In this document: piece by piece, positions 13,927 through 19,595 of the stretch
Layout of the letters: every line of letters begins with the position of its first letter
Numbering within the stretch: the first letter of the stretch is position 1
Source of the DNA: Bacillota bacterium
GTDB taxonomy: Bacteria; Bacillota; Bacilli; Desulfuribacillales; Desulfuribacillaceae
Assembly (NCBI GenBank): GCA_023388635.1
Contig: JAEWFW010000025.1
Location: 1-19,595 of the forward strand
Direction: 5' to 3'
DNA length: 19,595 bases
The notes under the pieces: model-generated
The model's database searches: none
Told to the model about the DNA's origin: nothing
The model's input: the letters and a program-made list of their open reading frames with translations, nothing else
Translations under genes and position numbers: made by a program

Positions 13927-14814
13927 GTGCTGCGCATCCTGGAAGTGGAGCGCTCAACGTACTATGCACATGTGAATAAAAGCAAGCAAGAACCAAATAT
14001 AATCCACAGGAGCGGTCGCCCCGCACCTGGTTACTCATATACGGAAGAGGGCACACGGATAAGTGATGAGCAGATCTGCGAATGGATCATGGAACTGTTA
14101 GCAGATGAGTACACAGCCGTTTATGGATACCGTAAGCTCACTAAAGCCTTGAGACGAGAGCACGAATTGGTGGTTAACAAGAAAAAGGTATATCGTTTAT
14201 GCAAGAAAATGAATGTGCTGCGTCCGCAACGCAAGATAAAGATCACGTATCCCAAGCGATTGGCAAACAACAGAGTCATTACTAGCTCAAATCAGCTGTG
14301 GGAAACCGATATTAAATATGGTTGGATTGAAGGTGAGCATCGCTTTTTCTTCCTGCTGAGCATCATTGATGTGTTTGATCGAGCTATTGTCACGTATCAC
14401 CATGGACTGTCCTGTGAGGCCAAAGATTTGGTTCAAATCACGCAGGAGGCACTAATGAAGCGCCAGCTCTTTGACAATGTAAATAAGCCTGTCATTCGGT
14501 CTGACAATGGTCCGCAGTTCCTCAGTCATCGGTTTGCAGAAGCCTGTGAACAGTTCGGGATCATTCATGAGCGTATACCACCAAAGACACCCAACAAAAA
14601 TGCGCATATCGAGTCATATCATGCAATTCTGGAGTTGGAGTGCTATAGGCGTCACGAATTTGAAAGTTATCAACAGGCGTATGATGTCGTGAGCCGCTTT
14701 ATCCATAATTACAATCGCAAGCGCATCCATGGTAGCATCTATGACTTGTCGCCATACGAATATATGAATGCTATCGCGCAAGGAATCGTAAAGCCGAAAG
14801 AAATAAAGGTGTGA
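13927..14814 (+). CDS. IS3-family transposase OrfB (DDE integrase core)
   Basis: This carries the catalytic rve-type DDE core. The 295 residues include an HTH_21-like YGYRKLTKALRREH, the first acidic residue in ETDIKYGWIEGEHRFFF, the second in VIRSDNGPQFLS, and the glutamate in KTPNKNAHIESYHAILE, 35 residues later as expected for DD(35)E enzymes. The C-terminus NYNRKRIHGSIYDLSPYEY is standard. A GTG at 13927 is a formal start, but production as OrfAB through the upstream frameshift is more likely, since the frame is open and homologous back to the A8 run. All catalytic residues are present. Confidence 0.92.
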   Translation: MLRILEVERSTYYAHVNKSKQEPNIIHRSGRPAPGYSYTEEGTRISDEQICEWIMELLADEYTAVYGYRKLTKALRREHELVVNKKKVYRLCKKMNVLRPQRKIKITYPKRLANNRVITSSNQLWETDIKYGWIEGEHRFFFLLSIIDVFDRAIVTYHHGLSCEAKDLVQITQEALMKRQLFDNVNKPVIRSDNGPQFLSHRFAEACEQFGIIHERIPPKTPNKNAHIESYHAILELECYRRHEFESYQQAYDVVSRFIHNYNRKRIHGSIYDLSPYEYMNAIAQGIVKPKEIKV

Positions 14815-14899
14815 ACCCCAAAATCAGCGTAATTTGAAGGGATACCGAGCAATTCTATGCAATCTATTTAATAAGAGGTGCGGTGTCCACTATAAGGGG

Positions 14900-14953
14900 G
14901 TTTAACCGCTTGGCATACAGGCGAATCATTTCTAATGTAGGATCTATCGCCAT
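14900..14953 (-). pseudogene. istB: N-terminal stub of IS21 helper ATPase istB
   Basis: ATG at 14951-14953 overlaps the istA stop as TAATG. The reading MAIDPTLEMIRLYAKRL is a plausible IstB N-terminus; at this point the IS3 end begins and the homology stops. The AAA+ part is absent from the window. Confidence 0.7.
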
Positions 14954-16380
14954 TAGCATACACCTACCGTTCTCTTACACAGCGCATCATAACGGCTTAA
15001 GTCGACTGTTTGAACATGAACAGTATCGGCGATGACTTTTTTCGATGGTTCCTCTGGATGAAAGGTATTTCGTTGCATCCAGACAGCTTCCCACCCCTGC
15101 TCCACACATTGGTATAGGAGTTCCATCAGTTGCTTGTGGCTGAATGCCTTTTCCTGCAGCCAATCTAGAAAGGCAACAGGGAGTGCTTGGCGAACAGGTT
15201 TGGCATGGAAGATGGCTCGGCCCTTTCGTTCCAATATGGGGAGATAGTGCTCCAAGGAATAGATTGATTGTTTCTTTTTGTAACATCGTGGGTGCTCTGC
15301 TATGAGTGTGCCACAGCGCATGACAACAATCCGATCGGGGTATCCCTTGACGGATACTTCGTGCCCACAGTGATTGACCGGAACGGAATAATTATTGGTA
15401 TCGAATCGAATGGTCGCATAGCTGTCGACGCGCAGATTTCGACTTTTGCTTGGATCGTATACGTATCCTGGCAGTGGTAAGAAGGCTTGTCGCTCTGCTT
15501 CATACATCACTCCTACGGAGGACTGTTTTCCTCGAATGGAATGCTGTAAATACTGCTCACATCGTTTTTGCAGCATCGGATTGAGTTCAGATAGTGCATC
15601 GACACGTGGAGCCGGTACTAGGATATTGCGACGTCCCCAGCCGACTAACCCTTCAACCAGACCTTTTTCGTGACCGGAGGATGGATTGCAAAAAATGGCT
15701 TCAAATCCGTAATGCGCTTCCAAGGAAGCATATCCTGCCTGCTTTTTTGCATGGGCACCAAATCCCTCTTTGACAGCTACTTTGGCGTTGTCAAAGTAGA
15801 CCTTTTGGGGAACCCCACGAAAATATTGAAATGTCTTGACGAAGGCATCTAAGAAGCTTTCTTCATTTTGACGTTCATAAGCGAAGAGGATCGGCGCACA
15901 ACTGGAACACAGTCTGGCACAGAACAGATGGACTGTTGTTTTTTGACCACGGACATAGACGACGGCTTGTCCCCAGTCTACTTGCACGGCTTCTCCGGGG
16001 CTGAATTCTAAAGGAAGAAACGGTTCTTGATGCTTCTGGCGCAGGTTGCGTACGGTACGACGGATCGTTGATTCGCTATCGGTAAAGCCGCATTCTGATT
16101 GTAAGCGATCATAGATTCTCTTGGCAGTGTGTTTCTGTTTGGTAGCTCCCAGGGCAGCATCTTCGTCAAAGCATGTCTGGATGAAAGCGAGAATGGTGTC
16201 TGTGACAACGGCGGGTGCCCTGTTATATGACTTACGTTCCCAGGGAACAGCATTGCCTTCACAATATTTTTTTACGGTATTGCGAGAGATATTGAGTCGT
16301 TTGGCAATCTGACGCTGACTGAGACCGTCTACCAAATGAAGTCTACGAATTTCTTTATAATCTTGCACTGTTATTACCAC
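14953..16380 (-). CDS. istA: IS21-family transposase IstA
   Basis: IstA is the DDE transposase of IS21 elements and works with the ATPase IstB. The 475-residue product starts with an HTH (LSQRQIAKRLNISRNTVKKY, residues 20-39). The catalytic core shows EAVQVDWGQAVV (first Asp), VYFDNAKVAV (second Asp) and HEKGLVEGLVGWGRRN (Glu). The C-terminal Mu-like beta-barrel region YSVPVNHCGHEVSVKGYPDR is also typical. Length is within the family range. It appears intact, but its partner istB is broken, so activity would depend on IstB from another copy in the genome. Confidence 0.94.
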   Translation of the reverse strand: MVITVQDYKEIRRLHLVDGLSQRQIAKRLNISRNTVKKYCEGNAVPWERKSYNRAPAVVTDTILAFIQTCFDEDAALGATKQKHTAKRIYDRLQSECGFTDSESTIRRTVRNLRQKHQEPFLPLEFSPGEAVQVDWGQAVVYVRGQKTTVHLFCARLCSSCAPILFAYERQNEESFLDAFVKTFQYFRGVPQKVYFDNAKVAVKEGFGAHAKKQAGYASLEAHYGFEAIFCNPSSGHEKGLVEGLVGWGRRNILVPAPRVDALSELNPMLQKRCEQYLQHSIRGKQSSVGVMYEAERQAFLPLPGYVYDPSKSRNLRVDSYATIRFDTNNYSVPVNHCGHEVSVKGYPDRIVVMRCGTLIAEHPRCYKKKQSIYSLEHYLPILERKGRAIFHAKPVRQALPVAFLDWLQEKAFSHKQLMELLYQCVEQGWEAVWMQRNTFHPEEPSKKVIADTVHVQTVDLSRYDALCKRTVGVC

Positions 16381-16430
16381 CTTTTCTGCCTCCCACTAGA
16401 TAGTCTACATCTAGTATAGAGGATGGATGA

Positions 16431-16474
16431 AGTGGCTCAAAGATTGGTGATCGTTTTTAGTGAAAGTGGCTCAC
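16431..16474. repeat. Terminal repeats of the IS21 end
   Basis: Two direct copies of AAGTGGCTCA-like sequence (16430-16439, 16464-16473), 34 bases apart, upstream of istA. The outer copy marks the element's boundary with the neighbouring gene fragment. Confidence 0.75.
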
Positions 16475-16488
16475 TTTTATATTAGCGT

Positions 16489-16665
16489 TTATAGGATTGC
16501 ACTATTAATGGCGAATGCGCCAGCATGAACGGACAAATTACCTTTTGCGCTATACCCTCCAGCATAACTCGTCTCATTCGGATAGCCCCAAACCTCATCA
16601 ATTGTAAGTTCGATAAAATTATCCATACCCTCAAGTTTGAAAGCAAGCATTGGAAGCAAAAGCAT
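16489..16665 (-). pseudogene. N-terminal fragment of a small unidentified protein, abutting the IS21 end
   Basis: The ATG at 16663-16665 has AAGGATGAG upstream. The 58-codon frame ends 15 bases from the IS21 boundary, in a low-complexity stretch. The readable part, NFIELTIDEVWGYPNETSYA then GGYSAKGNLSVHAG, is globular-looking with alternating beta-type residues, and recalls the N-termini of small contact-dependent immunity or WapI-like proteins; I cannot confirm that. An overlapping frame (16482-16676) is rich in Cys, Met and Arg and looks spurious. I take this as a gene cut by the IS21 insertion, with its 3' part lost or outside the window. Confidence 0.5.
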
Positions 16666-16745
16666 TTTATTCTCATCCTTATTGTAATTATTTACTGAAT
16701 ACGATATTTAAATTATTCCATATTTAGTGTACCATGAAATTGATA

Positions 16746-16788
16746 AAGGAAAAAGGACTTAAACCACATGGTTCAAATCCTTTTCCTT
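16746..16788 (-). terminator. Terminator of tRNA-Ala
   Basis: On the minus strand, a 19-bp stem (AAGGAAAAGGATTTGAACC, four-base loop ATGT, then GGTTTAAGTCCTTTTTCCTT with one bulged T) begins nine bases after the tRNA CCA. The descending arm itself supplies the T-run. Confidence 0.75.
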
Positions 16789-16796
16789 ATTTATTT

Positions 16797-16872
16797 TGGT
16801 GGAGATAAGGGGATTCGAACCCCTGACCTCTTGACTGCCAGTCAAGCGCGCTCCCAGCTGCGCCATACCCCC
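16797..16872 (-). tRNA. tRNA-Ala (anticodon GGC)
   Basis: This is a 76-base cloverleaf on the minus strand, with encoded CCA. The acceptor stem GGGGGTA pairs with TATCTCC (two G-U), the D-stem GCGC pairs with GCGC around AGCTGGGA, the anticodon stem CTTGA pairs with TCAAG around loop CTGGCAG, and the T-arm has GGGGTTCGAATCCCC. The anticodon GGC reads GCC/GCU alanine codons. It stands alone between its own promoter and terminator. Confidence 0.97.
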
Positions 16873-16903
16873 ACGTGTATAAAATTTATTCACCAACTCT
16901 TTA

Positions 16904-16933
16904 ATTATAGCAAATTTACACACTACTTTTCAA
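16904..16933 (-). promoter_or_regulatory. Promoter of tRNA-Ala
   Basis: TTGAAA (16928-16933), an 18-base spacer ending TGC, then a perfect TATAAT (16904-16909): a near-consensus extended -10 promoter. The -35 box lies within the last codons of the upstream lipoprotein gene. Confidence 0.8.
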
Positions 16934-17462
16934 GCACTATTTTCCTGCCATTCTCATGGATTTGTACGACTACATATGGGTAGGCGAAACCTTGGGTGAC
17001 GAATTCCCCTTTTTTAGGCTCTGTTACGGACATTTTAATTTTGATCTCATCTATTGAACTCTTCATCTGATCAATATGCAAGGTATACCCACCTGTGGTT
17101 CTTTCTCCGGCTGCAATTAATACGTATTTACCGAGCGACGTTTGCTGATCAAATATATAGATACCCTGCTCACGGTGGTTTTCATCAATCCATACGAGCA
17201 ACTCTTCATTGTCGATTGTGCTTGTATCTACAGGTGTATATGCTACATCTTCCCAGACCTGTGATGAAACTTTCGCTGCATCACTGCCTAGTCTGCCGCA
17301 CCCAACTAAAATTAGCAGTGCACACGCGATAAACGCTGTATATTGCAATGCTATTGCCAATTTACTACTTAGAAATTTGTTGATTAATCTATTACTATTT
17401 ATCAACTTATGATTACCATCTATCAACTTACGATTGCTATTTATCCATTTATAATGATTCAT
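16923..17462 (-). CDS. Lipoprotein with PrcB C-terminal (protease-complex inhibitor) domain
   Basis: The 179-residue protein has a hydrophobic helix (about 36-53) ending in the lipobox LVGC with Cys55, so it is probably lipid-anchored on the outer face of the membrane. Residues 111-167 carry the PrcB_C pattern: GKYVLIAAGERTTGGYTLHI, then EPKKGEFVTQGFAYPYVVVQ. PrcB was named for the inhibitory subunit of a Treponema protease complex; here only the domain is shared, and the role is unknown. The N-terminus is odd: about 35 residues precede the hydrophobic core, made largely of a 7-residue repeat, far longer than a normal lipoprotein n-region. An internal start, for instance a TTG codon before LAIALQ, may be the real one. 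Confidence 0.85.
   Translation of the reverse strand: MNHYKWINSNRKLIDGNHKLINSNRLINKFLSSKLAIALQYTAFIACALLILVGCGRLGSDAAKVSSQVWEDVAYTPVDTSTIDNEELLVWIDENHREQGIYIFDQQTSLGKYVLIAAGERTTGGYTLHIDQMKSSIDEIKIKMSVTEPKKGEFVTQGFAYPYVVVQIHENGRKIVLEK
17391..17453 (-). repeat. 21-bp tandem repeat at the start of the PrcB-type lipoprotein gene
   Basis: Three units (17391-17411, 17412-17432, 17433-17453) differ from one another by a few bases and encode the heptapeptides YKWINSN, RKLIDGN and HKLINSN. Confidence 0.85.
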
Positions 17463-17640
17463 AGCCTATTCCACCACCAAGTAATTTTTTCACATCTCGG
17501 GCGAAAGATTTTCTCCCATTCTTTTTTCATGTCCTGTACATATACATGGTAGAAACAGAGTTCTTAGTTCCAGACTGCCGAATATGGGGTCTTGAATGTA
17601 GCTATCTGATCAACCATGCTTGCTACGGAGTGAATCAATA

Positions 17641-18693
17641 ATGAAATCGAAAAAACTGATCGCACAAATTGCTGCAACTTACATTGGCACGGTCGTCGGT
17701 GCAGGTTTTGCCACAGGACAAGAAATTTTGCGTTTCTTCACTGTACACGGTATTTGGGGAACCGTGGGCGTCATCATTAGTTGTGTGCTCTTTCTGACAT
17801 TAGGTACAAAAATGATGATTTTAGCGCAGCGTATTGGTGCTTATTCTTTTCAAGAGTTTAATTTGCACATATTCGGCAGAACCTTGGGAACGCTGATCAA
17901 TGGCATGGTTCTCGTAATGTTGCTCGGCGTAACTGCTACAATGCTGTCGGGAACGGGCGCTATATTCAGAGAACAGTTAGGTCTGCCACAGCAAGTAGGT
18001 ATTATCGCTACTTTGCTGTTCAGTTATATTATCATTAAAAAAGGAATATCCGGTGTATTCACAATCAATTCTTTCATCGTGCCGATGATGGTCTTTTTTA
18101 TTTGTATCATTTTATTCACGCTTGATTGGCATAGTGCGCTCCGGCAAATCACCGACGATTTCAACATCAGCCTTCTGCAAGGAAACCTGACTCATTGGAA
18201 ATGGCTGTTCGACGCTTTTGCCTATGCCGCATTTAATCTGGCAATGGCGCAAGCCGTACTCGTGCCAATTGGTAACGAAGTAAAAAGTGAACGTGCCCTG
18301 ATCCTTGGTGGACTTTGGGGAGGAGCCGGACTAGGCTTAATGCTCCTAGCAAATCACATCGCTTTATCTACGATCATGCCAGATGCTTTGAATGTTGCTA
18401 TCCCTATGGCATTTATCGCCAAGCCCTTGGGACCTGTAATTTTATTCCTGTATTTAATCGTGATTTACGGAGAGATACTGACGACATTGATTGGCAATGT
18501 GTTCGGCATCACTCGGCAAATTCAGCATTCCTTTGCCTTTAAAGAGTCGTCCATCATCTTTTGGATTTTGTTCACAAGTTTTTTAATCAGTCAAGTTGGA
18601 TTTAGCACGCTTGTGAGCTACTTATATCCTATTTTCGGCTATACGGCTCTAATTATGGTAATCGCTCTGTTATGCAAGAGACTGCCTACTTAA
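17641..18693 (+). CDS. YkvI-like membrane transporter (APC/LeuT-type fold)
   Basis: The 350-residue integral membrane protein has about ten hydrophobic helices. The first contains IGTVVGAGFATGQEILRFF, in which the broken helix GxGFATGQE is characteristic of YkvI-type proteins and related APC-superfamily carriers, where it forms part of the substrate and sodium site. A later FDAFAYAAFNLAMAQAVLVP segment also fits. The substrate is unknown. I use the ATG at 17641, with GGAG (17627-17630) upstream, over a TTG 21 bases earlier. It converges with the DedA gene, 25 bases between stops; only a weak inverted repeat (ATCAAG/CTTGAT) is found there. Confidence 0.85.
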   Translation: MKSKKLIAQIAATYIGTVVGAGFATGQEILRFFTVHGIWGTVGVIISCVLFLTLGTKMMILAQRIGAYSFQEFNLHIFGRTLGTLINGMVLVMLLGVTATMLSGTGAIFREQLGLPQQVGIIATLLFSYIIIKKGISGVFTINSFIVPMMVFFICIILFTLDWHSALRQITDDFNISLLQGNLTHWKWLFDAFAYAAFNLAMAQAVLVPIGNEVKSERALILGGLWGGAGLGLMLLANHIALSTIMPDALNVAIPMAFIAKPLGPVILFLYLIVIYGEILTTLIGNVFGITRQIQHSFAFKESSIIFWILFTSFLISQVGFSTLVSYLYPIFGYTALIMVIALLCKRLPT

Positions 18694-18718
18694 CTCTCAT
18701 ACATCAAGTCTTCCTTGA

Positions 18719-19315
18719 TTACTTCTTTGATTTTTTCACGACTTCCGAATAAATGAAATACCCAACAAACATCACCACTGCCAAAACGGCAAATGGAATC
18801 ACGTATTTTTGTATAAGCGGGGCAACTTGATCCCAATGGGGACCGAATACGTACCCCAGATATATGTATATTGTCGTCAACGGCAGCATCGCCAAAAATG
18901 TGTATATGGAGAACGTCCAGACATTCATCTTCGCCATACCGCATGGCAAGGAAATTGCTGTGCGCACTCCCGGAACAAATCTGGCGAAAAAAGCTACGCC
19001 GGCACCGTATTTCTCAAAAAAATTATCTGCTGCTATAATATGCTTTTCTTTGATGAGAAAAAACTTTCCGAATTTAAGAATCATCGGGCGACCGCCATAA
19101 CGTCCTAAAGCGTAAAGAGTGAGCGGTCCAAGGGTTCCGCCGAATGTCCCGGCAAGGACAGCCAGCACGAGTTGCATATCTCCTTGGTACACCCAATACC
19201 CGACGAGCGGAAGCACTAATTCGGCGGGAATGAATTCCAGTGTCAGAGCAATGATGATACCTAGATATGACAATTCTTTGAATGCTTCCACTAAAGTGAG
19301 AATCAATTGTTCCAT
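18719..19315 (-). CDS. DedA-family membrane protein
   Basis: DedA/VTT-fold proteins act in lipid-carrier recycling (undecaprenyl-phosphate or phospholipid flipping) and in envelope homeostasis. The 198-residue protein shows the family's landmarks: LEFIPAELVLPLVGYWV near the N-terminus (the E..P.E.. re-entrant loop), GTLGPLTLYALGRYGGR, and the key FFARFVPGVRTAISLPCGMA, with both essential arginines. The usual PAG has become PCG. Length is normal. The ATG has GGAG about eight bases upstream. The gene is single, leftward, and preceded by about 190 bases with no ORF. Confidence 0.93.
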   Translation of the reverse strand: MEQLILTLVEAFKELSYLGIIIALTLEFIPAELVLPLVGYWVYQGDMQLVLAVLAGTFGGTLGPLTLYALGRYGGRPMILKFGKFFLIKEKHIIAADNFFEKYGAGVAFFARFVPGVRTAISLPCGMAKMNVWTFSIYTFLAMLPLTTIYIYLGYVFGPHWDQVAPLIQKYVIPFAVLAVVMFVGYFIYSEVVKKSKK

Positions 19316-19436
19316 TGAGCAAACTCCGATCTTGCAGTCCTATTTCTTATTATACATATGCAATCGCCTTTTATAAATACATGCCATGACAATTATACCG
19401 AAAGAATCAGCGATTGAAAAGGAAGAAAGGCAAATT

Positions 19437-19480
19437 AAATAGGACGATCCGAAAATTCCATCAAAGATCGCCCTATTTTT
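19437..19480 (-). terminator. Terminator of the right-edge gene
   Basis: A 13-bp stem (AAATAGGACGATC, 19437-19449, with GATCGCCCTATTT, 19466-19478, one G-U) and a 16-base loop. It lies 24 bases beyond the stop of the leftward gene at the window edge. Confidence 0.7.
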
Positions 19481-19503
19481 ATCACATTTGTATTATATTT
19501 ACA

Positions 19504-19595
19504 TTATTCATTTAGCAAGCGCTTCTGTCCCGTGATCGCTTGAATCGGTTTAATATTCTGTGTCACTTCTACGACACCCATGTACTCTCCTTGCT
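19504..19595 (-). CDS. C-terminal end of a PAS/DUF438-type protein (cut by window edge)
   Basis: Only the last 30 or so codons are visible: GEYMGVVEVTQNIKPIQAIT, then GQKRLLNE and a TAA. The EYxGxxEVTQDIxxI...GEKRLL pattern is the usual end of a PAS domain in DUF438/hemerythrin-type proteins of anaerobic Bacillota. The N-terminal domains are outside the window, so ligand and function cannot be judged. A terminator follows. Confidence 0.65.
   Translation of the reverse strand, partial: QGEYMGVVEVTQNIKPIQAITGQKRLLNE

Larger units (their letters stand above)
13484..14905 (+). mobile_element. IS3-family insertion sequence (orfA/orfB)
   Basis: The element has two overlapping transposase frames and imperfect terminal inverted repeats. 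The left end reads TTAG-CCCCCT...GGACATTACACC (about 13484-13517); the right end, read on the minus strand, TTAAACCCCCT...GGACACCGCACC (about 14876-14905). End positions are approximate within a few bases, and I could not identify a target-site duplication, because the two flanks belong to different genes. Both transposase frames look intact, so the copy may still be active. Confidence 0.85.
14900..16474 (-). mobile_element. IS21-family element, truncated (istA, stub of istB, one end)
   Basis: The element is read leftward. Its left end, at the right side here, carries two copies of AGTGGCTCA (16431-16439 and 16465-16473), the multiple terminal repeats usual for IS21. istA is complete; istB is cut after about 17 codons by the IS3-family element, and no second IS21 end is found. 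It is therefore probably unable to move without help. Confidence 0.85.

Noticed and set aside
16482..16676. 64-codon leftward frame rich in Cys, Met and Arg
   Set aside because: The overlapping frame at 16489-16665 has a ribosome binding site and protein-like composition; this one looks like its shadow.
16764..16780. GGTTCAAATCC on the plus strand resembling a tRNA T-arm
   Set aside because: It is one arm of the tRNA terminator hairpin; no acceptor, D or anticodon arms surround it.
16768..16983. Open frame of 71 codons reading GGDKGIRTPDLLTASQARSQ across the tRNA
   Set aside because: It is the antisense translation of tRNA-Ala, a well-known source of false proteins in databases.
17391..17453. 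Short repeats as a CRISPR array
   Set aside because: The 21-bp units are directly adjacent with no spacers and lie in frame within a coding region. No cas genes or spaced repeats were seen anywhere in the window.

Overview
The window looks like part of the chromosome of a low-to-medium GC member of the Bacillota. The reasons are strong AGGAGG-type ribosome binding sites, a SigA-like promoter grammar, PlsY, LrgAB, a DUF4179-type anti-sigma relic, a YdjI-like SPFH protein, a two-component Ku/LigD repair system and a tRNA with encoded CCA. The 3' end of what looks like a DUF438/PAS gene at the right edge hints at an anaerobic clostridial or Negativicutes host. That is a guess from gene content, not a placement.

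Layout, left to right. (1) 1-1366: the C-terminal part of an IS110-family transposase, its structured 3' non-coding end, then the decayed remains of an ECF sigma factor and its DUF4179-type anti-sigma factor. (2) 1496-3509: plsY (leftward) and lrgA-lrgB (rightward) diverge from a shared promoter region. (3) 3564-4393: a two-gene leftward unit, a 49-residue peptide translationally coupled (ATGA) to an HD-domain phosphohydrolase. (4) 4494-8832: a six-gene leftward cluster. It starts with an SPFH protein carrying four C-terminal zinc ribbons, followed by a four-helix membrane/coiled-coil protein and four tandem paralogous small membrane proteins, each ending in one zinc ribbon. This is the least explained and most interesting part. 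(5) 9023-13084: a DUF1697 gene converging on ligD (phosphoesterase-ligase-polymerase), with ku divergent from ligD; together these give bacterial non-homologous end joining. (6) 13133-16474: a mobile-element scar. A MutS-family gene is cut by an IS3-family element, which is fused on its other side to an IS21 element whose istB is truncated. (7) 16489-16925: a gene fragment abutting IS21, then tRNA-Ala(GGC) with a very clear promoter and terminator. (8) 16923-19595: a PrcB-type lipoprotein, a YkvI-like transporter, a DedA protein and the end of a DUF438/PAS-like gene.

How the genes may work together. Ku and LigD are a known pair acting on double-strand breaks. LrgA and LrgB are a known membrane pair. 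The SPFH cluster resembles in logic the Bacillus subtilis ydjGHI set (SPFH scaffold plus zinc-ribbon membrane partners, linked to envelope stress), but with an expanded family of zinc-ribbon membrane proteins. I infer a membrane-associated scaffold and its partners; no enzymatic domain is visible in it.
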